This document shows, piece by piece, positions 1 through 7,156 of a stretch of 17,140 bases of DNA. How positions within the stretch are numbered: the first letter of the stretch is position 1; each line of letters begins with the position of its first letter. The DNA comes from Dunaliella salina (lineage: Eukaryota; Chlorophyta; Chlorophyceae; Chlamydomonadales; Dunaliellaceae): positions 198,467 through 215,606 of the forward strand of contig MU069842.1 in the NCBI GenBank assembly GCA_002284615.2, written 5' to 3'. Under the pieces are notes generated by a model, which saw only the letters and a program-made list of their open reading frames with translations, did not search any database and was not told the DNA's origin. The position numbers and the translations under genes are program-made.

Positions 1-543
1 TTTTTGTTTCTTGCTGCATGGGGTGGATGAGGCTTGGTTGATCTCATCTTTTGCTGAGAATGTGCTCTGAAAAGTGTTCTTTCTTGGGAAGAGCACGGCT
101 TCAGCGTTTTAAATCAGTTATCATGAGTTGACTTGCTGAGCTTGCTTTGCTGCCTGCGTGGATGTCGGCAGCCCTGATCAAAGGTGGCAGCATTTGCATT
201 TGTTTGGAGGCCATGCAAACACAGAAGTCTTGTTCTTTTAAGCTGTAGCACTTTTTGGAGAGTCCATTGAGGACTTTTTTTGAAAACGTGCTGTGTATGC
301 AAGATGGACACTATGCCTTTCTTGCACTATTGCGAGTTGGAGCAGTGAATTGTGACCTTGCTTCCTGCCATACTTTGTGCCCTTCATCGGCTTTTCTGCT
401 GCTGATACTGCGAGCAAAGCATGATTGAGCTCTGTTTTTGCCAGTAGTTGTGGTGGACGTTCCCAACACACATTTTTTTTACAAGTGAACTTGAAAAGCA
501 AACTCATTGTTGCTTGTTTCTGACATCTGCTCTTCTATCGCAG
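1..543 (+). other. Intron sequence, no feature recognised
   Basis: This T-rich stretch, with scattered stops in all + frames, ends in a pyrimidine-rich acceptor at 541-543. I read it as the 3' part of a SET-gene intron. No coding exon or repeat was recognised. Confidence 0.5.
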
Positions 544-584
544 ATACTTGTTTGATGTGGAGGCAAGCGTGCCGTCTGAAAGTG
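544..584 (+). other. SET gene, exon 1 in window
   Basis: A pyrimidine-rich stretch ends in cag at 541-543. The 41-nt exon reads YLFDVEASVPSES and leaves a G in phase 1 before GTGTGT. YLFD fits the SET motif before the conserved Asn region. Confidence 0.6.
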
Positions 585-2170
585 GTGTGTGCTCACGCTT
601 GCATCGGCAAATATGCATTCATTTTGGCATGCACTGAGACAAAAGCATAGAATCCGACCGATTCAGGGCATGGAACAAGCCTTCTCGAATGGCAGCAGTG
701 TAGCTCAGCATTGTTATTTGTCTGAAAGTGCATGTGCTGGCAAGGAGGAGGTGGCAAAAGCAAGTCATTGCCGTTTTAAATCTGCTCAATTGTGTGGCCT
801 TCGAGGGCAAGAGAATGTCTTGCAAAGTTGTGATTGCAGGGCGTCCAAGTCAGACCATGCTCTCAATTTGGGGAATGGGCTACGGAGGGCAGGGTGAGTT
901 GCCTCCTAGCTTGCCCTGTGATACGCATATGCTTGTCCAGTGCTTCATGTGTGTATTGGCACGTGGCCTGTAGACACTGGGCTAAGTGTATGCCTCAGGC
1001 AGAGCACGAGCTCTGTACTTCGAGACATGGTGTTTGAATTCCTGAAGTTGGTACACTTGCAGCCAAGTCCACGCATTCTGCACTTGCAGCCAAGTCAATG
1101 TGTTCTGCACTTGCAGCAAAGTCCATGCATTCTGCAGCAAAGCCCATAAAAATTTTTCCCTTGCAGCAAAGTCCACACACCCTACCCCAAGTCCATGCAT
1201 TCTGCACTTGCAGCCAAGTCAATCTGTTCTGCACTTGCAGCAAAGTCCATGCATTCTGCAGCAAAGTCTATGCATTCTGCAGCAAAGTCCATGAAACCTT
1301 TGCACTTGCAGCAGAGTCCATGCATCCTGCAAGTTTTGGGTGCAGTCCATACATCTGGCACAGCCTGGTCTGGCTTGGCCAGCCCAAACATTCGACCTTC
1401 AGCCTAGCTTCCACAGAGCAGCATCTAATGCTCCATCTGCTGCCCAGGACTGGTTCAATGCATTTACCATGACCCGAGGATGTTGGTACCCCAAAAGCAC
1501 CTCCTTTGGCCTCTTTTCCCCCGCACCTCTTGACACTCTTGCTGTCTGTTGTTGCCCCTGTGTCTGTGTTCCTTGCCAGGCATGCTGATTGAAGACGCTG
1601 TCCCAAATCCCAGAAATGTAATTAGCATGGTGTCACAATCCCTGTATACATTTTGGCCAGGCATGCTAATCAACGATGCCGTTTCAAATCCAATCAGCTG
1701 GTGTAAGGCGGCAGCCAAAAAAGCCAAGGAGAGCAAGGGCTGGAGGGGCAGCGCGCCTGCAGAAGCTGAGGTCAAGCAGTATGCAGAGGCTGCCAAAACC
1801 TACTATGATCAGGGCAACAACGTAGAGGTAGGGCAACACATGTTTGTCATACCGCCTCAGGGCAACAACGTAGAGGTAGGGCAACACATGTTTGTCATAC
1901 CGCCTCAGGGCAACAACGTAGAGGTAGGGCAACACATGTTTGGCATACCGCCTCTCATTCAAGAGCAAGCATTGCCTGCTGCTGCTTGAAAAAGGCCTGG
2001 CAACATTGCATGCCTTAGGTCAAACAGGTCATGCTTGCTTGCTTATGATTTGCATGAAAGTCGAACCTTGCCGTGGGGCTCGAGCAAAATGTGGGCAGAT
2101 TGTCGCAGGAAGATGGCCATTCCTCTGTCCACCAGCAATTGGTGATTTGTACCAAAATGTCCATTCTTGC

Positions 2171-2265
<95 letters not shown>

Positions 2266-4912
2266 CGCGGGCGCGCATGCTTAACAGGTGGTTGTGGTGG
2301 ACGTGCGAGGAATGCCGCTGCCATTCTTGGTGTGCTGCCATGACGTTCAACAAGGGGCACCATTCTACATGGACTATGGGGTAAGCTGCCCCCTCTCAGT
2401 GTCTTTTTAAATTTGAAGCCAGCCAACAGCATAAACTCCTTCCAATACAATGAATGTCCGCTCTACTTTGCAGCAAAAGTGAATTTGAAGATTGCTGTCA
2501 TAATTTGAGTTTGGCGCGTGCAATTTGGTGGAAGTTTGGAGCCTTGTCATTTCTATCGAGCATCTGTTTAGAAAGTGTGAGGCTTGCCTCTGTATCAGCT
2601 TGGGACCAAAATGCGATTGATTTGGTGGCATGGGCATAGGGACACACGCATGTTTTTCATGCGTCGTGGCTTATGCGGCAGACAATCAGTTGAAACAAAT
2701 GGCTGCAGTTGAGTTGGTGGCAGCGGCATGGAGACTTGAAACGCAGTGCAGCAGAAGCAGAGGAGGAGGCAATGGAGTCACAAGGTGAGAAGGAGAAGTC
2801 TGAAGGCAGAGAAACACTCCCAACATCAAATGAAAAAGAGGACAAGGTGGGCTGGTGACTTTGTTTTTCGGGCACGATAAAGGGAGTTGCAAGTGCATCA
2901 AATGCTGAAGAAATGCTGACAGCTGTTTATCGACTTCACTTGTTGGGTGCAAAAAGGAGAAGCAGTGTGAGGCAGGGGCAACACCTTAACCTCGTGAGAA
3001 AGCTGGCCAATGCTCCTCATTCACACTTCAGAATCAATAAGTTCCACTCATTAAAAATAGTGGTTCAGCCCAATGCAAGGCTGATGGGATTGAGGTTGAG
3101 GAAGCAGCCAATATTTTGTTGGTGTTCTTGTTTCATAACTCTATAGAACTGGAAAAGAAGTGTACCTAGGACCTACTGAAGGCTGCCTTAATGTGCAGCT
3201 TCGCCATGAACAGACAAGCACAAATTGACTAAACCTGACACTGCTTTTCCTCTAGGGTATGAATTGACGACTGAAGCAGCATCCAGCTCTGGATTGATGC
3301 TGCTGTCTGAACTGAAAGGTGGTGCTTCGTCAGCATTTGTACCTCCTGAGCAGCAGGTGAGGAGGGAATATTGATAATTATGTGCAGGGGGATGAAGGTG
3401 TGGATGTATCTAGCTTGGGTTGCAGGGGCCTTGAGGTGAACGTTTTCATGTAAGGTTTTATTGCTGGCCATCCTGGTCCCAAGCAAGATTTGCTGGCAGG
3501 CACATTGCATGGTGTCAATTGAAGCATGCACCGATTATCTCCAGCAGCACTCTACCCATGGACATTTCATGTCAGTTTTTGGGAAAGAACGATTGCAAAG
3601 AGGAGTAGCACTGTTATGAATTCAAAAGCACTTGTGCTTCGTGCATGGAAAAGACTTGCCTTGCTGTCGGAGATTATGCCGCAGGAGCCAAGGTACTGCA
3701 CCTGACCCACCCAATTCTTGTTTCGAGTCATGTTTCACAATGCCTCCAAGCAGAAAATCAAATTTGAGCATCTAAGTGTGCACAGCTGGGCAGCCACACC
3801 AGTGGAACACGCACCCATTAATTGGAACGATCAGTTCCACCGATCGGACATAGCGGACGTAACTTTGACATGCATAACGTTTCCACATAGAATTAAGAAC
3901 CAGCGGACGCTCTAGCTAGATAGAACGATTCCTGACGATCGTTTTAGGCGCACTCCGTTCAGACGATGCAAGGGCATGCACCCCTTCCAATTAAACCATC
4001 TTGCATGAAGGATTTGAGGCGCAGAATCACTTTGTGGTTTATTCGATAGCAATGCAACTTGCTCAATCATTCCTCAAGAGGTCCCCCACACCTGTAAATT
4101 GGACCTTGCAGAATCTGAGATTTGAGACTTAGAATCGCTTTATGACTAGTTCATTATTAGTTTTATAGAATCAGGAAGACCGGGCGCACTAACGTAGTGG
4201 GAACTGACCATTGCCATTTCAGGATTTGGAGGACACATAAACGCTTAATGAGTTAAGAAGCTAATAAGTTAATTTATATGTGAGTTGTATACTTGGAGCG
4301 GTGGGTTTTTATGTCAAAATTTTTAAAACATTTGGGACGCAGAATCACTTTGTGAATGATTCTATACCAACATCATGATATCGGAGTGACGCTGCACGGT
4401 TTGAACGGACCTTAGCACACCCTAGCTCAGCAGGACCAAGGTGAATCAGCTCAAGTAGTGCTGCTGATCCTACCTGCTGTGGCGATGCTTCTGCCTCTAG
4501 GTGACTGCATGCATAGCCTATACTCTGTCTATTAATATTGATACAAATTCTTGGTAGAACAAAACCCAACCACCCTGTCACATTCCTACCATGTAAGCGA
4601 CCGATCGTTCCCTTCAGCAGCGCGAGCTAGTTCAGACCATTCCATCTGCTGCTGTACTTGCAGGGAGCGACTGCAAAATTCATAGATCTCACACCCCCTG
4701 CCCCCAGCCCTCCTCCCTTGGTCCAAGTTCCTGCAGCTGCGTCAAGCCAAAGGGGAAGCCAATTGACAGCAGAAAGCGCTGATAAACAAGGAAGTCAGGG
4801 GGCGGAGGATTTGGTGTTTGGCTGTTTGAAGGATCCAGGTTGGAGGGCTTATGTGAAGTCACTGAATTCTGAACTTGATAAGCATTGGGAAGCGGAGCAG
4901 ACAAAGACGTAG
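544..4912 (+). CDS. SET-domain protein (probable protein-lysine methyltransferase), spliced, 5' partial
   Basis: Seven exons join in phase with GT-AG introns: 544-584, 840-893, 1580-1827, 2288-2380, 2709-2784, 3256-3356 and 4664-4912 (TAG). They give about 286 residues of the C-terminal half. Seen in order: YLFDVEA (residues 1-7), a GYGGQGMLIEDAV / GMLINDAVSNP stretch (about 28-70), an Ala/Lys-rich insertion, NNVE running into VVVVDVRGMPLPFLV (about 111-129), then DVQQGAPFYMDYG (133-145), a charged helix, a Ser/Pro-rich linker and a C-terminal helix ending EAEQTKT. The order YxFD, GN..xxIN, NVE..V, GEEL..DYG is that of SET methyltransferases, which transfer methyl from S-adenosylmethionine to lysine. 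RFxNHxC reads MLIND here and GEEL reads GAPF, so activity is uncertain. The N-terminal half of the SET domain lies upstream of the window. The exon 5-6 and 6-7 joins rest on phase and splice sites alone; an extra exon could exist there. Confidence 0.68.
840..893 (+). other. SET gene, exon 2 in window
   Basis: Acceptor tgattgcag and a strong donor CAGG/GTGAGT. The exon is 54 nt, phase 1 to phase 1. It reads RPSQTMLSIWGMGYGGQ, and the GYGGQ-G-ML junction takes the place of the SET GN..RFIN segment. Of the exons here, this one has the weakest family match on its own. Confidence 0.5.
1055..1332. repeat. Minisatellite, 21-27 bp units, in SET intron 2
   Basis: About ten imperfect units of (acttg)cagcaaagtccatgcattctg run through this block. 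A composite of about 75 bp at 1065-1142 recurs at 1189-1266, so there is higher-order duplication. All of it lies in the intron between 893 and 1580. The frames open on both strands are by-products of unit lengths divisible by three. Confidence 0.85.
1580..1691 (+). repeat. 81-bp offset duplication of a splice acceptor and exon start
   Basis: ccag/GCATGCTGATTGAAGACG at 1576 and ccag/GCATGCTAATCAACGATG at 1657 are related copies that continue through CAAATCC. Translations MLIEDAVPNP and MLINDAVSNP match. The copies are in the same frame. Confidence 0.8.
1580..1827 (+). other. SET gene, exon 3 in window (duplicated start and end)
   Basis: The acceptor at 1577-1579 follows a long pyrimidine tract. 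A second acceptor at 1658-1660 starts a near-copy of the exon's first 31 bases, 81 nt downstream and in the same frame. The exon contains MLINDAVSNPISW, then the helical WCKAAAKKAKESKGW, and ends QGNNVE before GTAGGG in phase 0. The last bases lie in the first unit of a 48-bp tandem repeat. Confidence 0.65.
1810..1953 (+). repeat. 48-bp tandem repeat, three copies, spanning the exon 3 donor
   Basis: Units start at 1810, 1858 and 1906 and are almost identical, the last differing at one base (gtcatac versus ggcatac). Each is 16 codons: QGNNVEVGQHMFVIPP. Each carries the donor-like GAG/GTAGGG, at 1828, 1876 and 1924. Confidence 0.95.
2174..2261. repeat. (GT)n microsatellite in SET intron 4
   Basis: An uninterrupted tg dinucleotide run of about 44 repeats, followed by a gcgtgcgcgg alternating purine-pyrimidine stretch. 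It lies about 27 bases upstream of the exon 4 acceptor. Confidence 0.98.
2288..2380 (+). other. SET gene, exon 4: end of the SET core with DYG
   Basis: Acceptor aacag at 2283-2287 and an excellent donor GGG/GTAAGC. The 31 codons are phase 0 at both ends and include VVVVDVRGMPLPFLV and FYMDYG. This is the segment that identifies the domain: the SET C-terminal strand plus the DY(G) motif whose Tyr lines the active site in the family. Confidence 0.75.
2709..2784 (+). other. SET gene, exon 5 in window
   Basis: Acceptor ggctgcag and donor CAAG/GTGAGA. It reads LSWWQRHGDLKRSAAEAEEE and further acidic residues. An aromatic WWxxH right after DYG is typical of SET proteins (DYGExYW). The frame stays open to 2846, where another GT (AAG/GTGGGC) offers a longer alternative exon. 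Confidence 0.62.
3256..3356 (+). other. SET gene, exon 6 in window
   Basis: Strong acceptor cttttcctctag and strong donor CAGCAG/GTGAGG. It is phase 1 in and phase 0 out. It encodes a Ser/Ala-rich linker (YELTTEAASSSGLMLLSELK, then a short stretch ending PPEQQ). Identity is inferred from splice sites and phase. Confidence 0.5.
3357..4663 (+). other. Last SET intron (1.3 kb) with diverged repeats
   Basis: No convincing exon was found. The 16-mer gcagaatcactttgtg occurs at 4021-4036 and 4339-4354, with a diverged copy at 4129-4144. Palindromic gatcg motifs cluster at 3824-3848 and 3926-3942. A short frame at 3616-3705 (MNSKALVLRAWKRLALLSEI...) looks protein-like but does not splice in phase with the terminal exon. 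Confidence 0.5.
3824..4611. mobile_element. Possible MITE-like element with 12-bp inverted ends
   Basis: ggaacgatcagt at 3824-3835 and accgatcgttcc at 4600-4611 are inverted copies with 11 of 12 bases matching, about 790 bp apart inside one intron. The interior is AT-rich, non-coding and carries internal repeats. No target-site duplication was seen, so this is weak. Confidence 0.2.
4664..4912 (+). other. SET gene, terminal exon
   Basis: Acceptor gtacttgcag at 4654-4663 and 82 codons to TAG at 4910-4912. A Pro-rich linker (about residues 10-20) leads to a compact helical end, GCLKDPGWRAYVKSLNSELD, then EAEQTKT. It looks coding by composition and enters in phase 0, as exon 6 leaves. That it belongs to the SET gene rather than to another + strand gene is inferred. 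Confidence 0.55.
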
Positions 4913-5386
4913 TTTTTGTTGCCACAAGGTGTGCTGGTACATTTCATTTGATCAAAGCTAGTTGTAGAGGGCTAGAAGCTAGATAGGCTGGTGTTGTGGT
5001 TTGCAAGGGAACAGACCATAAAAGTATATTTCATTTTTTAGAAGAATGCCTAGTCGCCATTGTGTGTACAGACTTTCCTTGGGAATCTACTCACGTAGGC
5101 ACAATTTCAAGAAATTTTTGGGACTTCTCATCCTCATAATTTCTGCGCTCCTTTTGCCCGCCTTTTCTGCCTCATGCTTTTTTGCTTGCCCAGGTCTGCA
5201 ATCCTCGGCTGAAGTATGCTTTTTTTGTTTTCTGGCCCTGTCCTCCCATCTCCCACCCTTCCCCTCAGGGCCTCAGGGGCCCTTTGCCTGCCTGCTTCTC
5301 ACCATGTAGTCTTTTTGTATGTTTTTCTTCTTGAGTCAGAGCAACCATACACAAAGTCCTTTCCTGCACAGATTCTTCTTTTCTGC
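4913..5386 (+). other. Probable 3' UTR and intergenic sequence
   Basis: T- and C-rich, with no recognisable coding. An open frame at 5046-5309 is hydrophobic only because the DNA is pyrimidine-rich. Confidence 0.4.
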
Positions 5387-5453
5387 AAGGTAAGGTAAGG
5401 GAAGGTTACATTGCCTACAAGGGCAGCTGAGCGGCAACACGGAGGCCTGTAAC
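5387..5453 (-). mobile_element. Retroelement 3' end, family B copy 1 (truncated)
   Basis: Read on the - strand: gttacaggcctccgtgttgc, then cagctgcccttgtaggcaatgtaacc, then (ttacc)n. The same sequence lies at 8865-8934 on the + strand. Both encode a short conserved C-terminus ending AAQLPL / SAQLPL with a TAG stop. The tail of short tandem repeats instead of poly(A) is typical of many non-LTR elements made by target-primed reverse transcription. Confidence 0.65.
5448..5452 (+). promoter_or_regulatory. Possible TGTAA 3'-end signal of the SET gene
   Basis: This is the first TGTAA on the + strand after the stop at 4912, giving a 3' UTR of about 540 nt. TGTAA is the usual signal in volvocalean algae. 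It falls inside a repeat copy, so use is doubtful. Confidence 0.25.
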
Positions 5454-5678
5454 GGGTCCAGTCCAGGCAAAGATTGAAAATATTGCTCAGGGCGTTTCTT
5501 TTCTACAAACAGGCCAGCACTACTAGTAGCAGTTTGTTGGATTTGGATTTCTTTCCCGTTGTTGGACTTAATGGTAGCCGGTACAAAGCTTTGTTGGACT
5601 CTCATGAATTGTTAAAGAGAGCCTTCTTTTCTGTTGAGATAAAATTACAAATACTAATTGTTAATATTAATTGTTAAT

Positions 5679-5692
5679 ACTATGGGACCTAG
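5679..5692. repeat. Target-site duplication of LINE A copy 1 (3' side)
   Basis: actatgggacctag, identical to 6555-6568, directly abuts the LINE tail. Confidence 0.9.
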
Positions 5693-6554
5693 CTTAGGTT
5701 AGGTTACAATGTCTTGGGGACCTTCAGCCAAGTCGTTCGGCCAATCAGTCTGTGACTGGTCTACGCCAGCCATAAACAAATCCATAAGCTCAGAAATACA
5801 ATGAGGACGTTTGTTGTTCTGCTAGGAAAGAAAATCAGAAACCATAGGAATGCTGACCTGTTGCACACAAGCTTCAGCTTAGGAGAAATGATCAATCCAT
5901 TGAAACAGCTCAATGTACCTACGCCGAATCTGGCCCGCCTCAGGACATGAACACTTGAGAAGCACATGAACTTCATCTTGATCCTCATGCAAGCTGCATT
6001 TATCACAAATAGGAGAAATCTGTTCACGGGACCNAATCGCACAGTCCGCACGCAAGGTGTGAGNACGNAATCTGAANNGGCTGACATTACGCAATNCATG
6101 TCTTGACAGGTTCAGGTACATGTGATGAGGGGNTCCCACAGGAGCNCGCACACTNGAAGGAAAAGGCACACCAAAGAAAGCCTTGTAAATGGCCACAGAG
6201 TCGCGAGGCATTGGCAAGTGCGGAGCATGATCGTCATCAGTGTTCCAGACCTTACGCAATCACAACCTCAAATCATCAGCAAATTCTTGCAGCCTAATAG
6301 GATCACCAGTTTGGAANGCTCGCACATACTCATCACACTTGCTCAACCCTTGAAAACCATCAAGCACTTGCGCAGTCCAGCAGTTTGGCGCTCTGGGGTG
6401 TATTTGATAGTCAGCCTGAGTCACCTTGCGGAGAGTGTTGCTGTTGCTGCTCAGCATGCTGTTATACATTTTTACCACGCCTCTAAACCAATTGAATTGC
6501 AGAGGCTCATGTCCACACTCTCGCAGAACTGCCCAGTTGGAAGTGGAGCGCTTC
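5693..6554 (-). mobile_element. LINE (non-LTR retrotransposon), family A copy 1, 5'-truncated
   Basis: One - strand reading frame covers the insert: RECGHEPLQFNWFRGVVKM near its start, then LNLSRH.LRNVS.FR...HTLRADC and a C-terminal zinc knuckle CDKCSLHEDQDEVHVLLKC (CX2CX9HX4C) followed by RRRYIELF. This layout is the C-terminal part of a chlorophyte-type LINE reverse transcriptase polyprotein; the RT core itself is missing. The frame is broken by three stops (6260-6262, 5879-5881, 5822-5824) without frameshift, then runs to TAA at 5699-5701, six bases from the 3' end. It ends ATTGTAACCTAACC. A perfect 14-bp direct repeat, actatgggacctag, flanks it at 5679-5692 and 6555-6568. Ten single N bases lie in 6034-6317. 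Confidence 0.88.
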
Positions 6555-6556
6555 AC
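5879..6556 (-). pseudogene. Broken LINE polyprotein C-terminus
   Basis: Two open segments in the same frame (6556-6260 and 6259-5879) are divided by one TGA. After 5879 the same frame goes on past TAA and TAG with MDLFMAGVDQSQTDW and NDLAEGP. The knuckle residues Cys-Cys-His-Cys are intact. It cannot encode a working protein: RT and endonuclease are absent and stops interrupt it. Confidence 0.8.
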
Positions 6557-6568
6557 TATGGGACCTAG
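6555..6568. repeat. Target-site duplication of LINE A copy 1 (5' side)
   Basis: actatgggacctag, identical to 5679-5692, abuts the truncated 5' end of the LINE. Confidence 0.9.
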
Positions 6569-6582
6569 GACACGACTGTTGA

Positions 6583-6626
6583 TTAATGGTTACATTGGTT
6601 ACAATGTTTAGGGGCCTTCGGCAAGA
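6583..6626 (-). mobile_element. 44-bp LINE A tail-only insertion
   Basis: On the - strand this reads cttgccgaaggcccctaaac, then attgtaaccaatgtaacc. It matches the last bases of LINE A (LAEGP then stop, then TGTAACC). Direct repeats acacgactgttga (6570-6582) and acacgacagttga (6627-6639) flank it, with one mismatch in 13. It looks like an extremely 5'-truncated insertion. Confidence 0.7.
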
Positions 6627-6828
6627 ACACGACAGTTGACAGATCCTGCCCAGCAAGCTCAAGACCCAATTACCGGCCTTATGAGCCTCAGATTGTCCCT
6701 AGGAACAATCCTGCCTGAGCAGAATTCAGAAAGTCAGAGGCCCAACCCCAGACGTCCCAAATTTCCTGAGACCCCATGGCTAGATCGATCCGCCTCCTGC
6801 CCGGATTTCTCCTCGGCATGCTCCGCCA

Positions 6829-6900
6829 CATTGGTTACATTGCCAAAGGACCTTCAGCCAAAACGTTTGAATAATCAGTCTGGGCTGAGTTAAAAACCAG
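6829..6900 (-). mobile_element. LINE family A, copy 3, degenerate 3' end
   Basis: On the - strand this reads QTDYSNVLAEGPLAM and stops at TAA (6835-6837) within AATGTAACC. This aligns with QTDWPNDLAEGPQDIVT of copy 1. The upstream part is frameshifted, and homology may extend to about 7010. No target-site duplication was identified. Confidence 0.65.
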
Positions 6901-7156
6901 CACACTGCAAAACGAGCTGCATGCGGAAAAGGAGAAAATGAGGGCAGGCAATGACACTGTTGTTCAAGTGAGGAGGGCAGGTTGCGTGCATGCGGCAAAG
7001 ATCTGAGAGCACAAAAAGAGAATCCACGGACTGACCTGGCGTATACTCAGGCAGGGCTCGGACAAGCTGAAGTCAAGGCATGCCTCCACCTCATCTAGGC
7101 TTAGGACTTCTTTCTGGTGGGATCCCAGCTTGCTTGCCAGGAACGCCTACAGCTTT

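Noticed and set aside
2043..2450. Frames with long Cys-Val or Thr-His runs
   Set aside because: These are translations of the GT microsatellite.
2886..2976. ASASNAEEMLTAVYRLHLLG as a SET exon
   Set aside because: It is protein-like and could start after gggag at 2886, but the acceptor is poor and exon 5 joins exon 6 in phase without it. It remains an alternative.
3616..3705. MNSKALVLRAWKRLALLSEI... frame as an extra SET exon
   Set aside because: Its donor (CCAAG/GTACTG) in that frame would put a stop just inside the terminal exon. The frame that would join in phase looks less protein-like.
5046..5309. 87-residue hydrophobic + strand frame, membrane-protein-like
   Set aside because: The DNA is pyrimidine-rich, which gives Leu/Phe/Ser/Pro runs by composition. 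It has no splice support or motif and lies in the probable SET 3' UTR.
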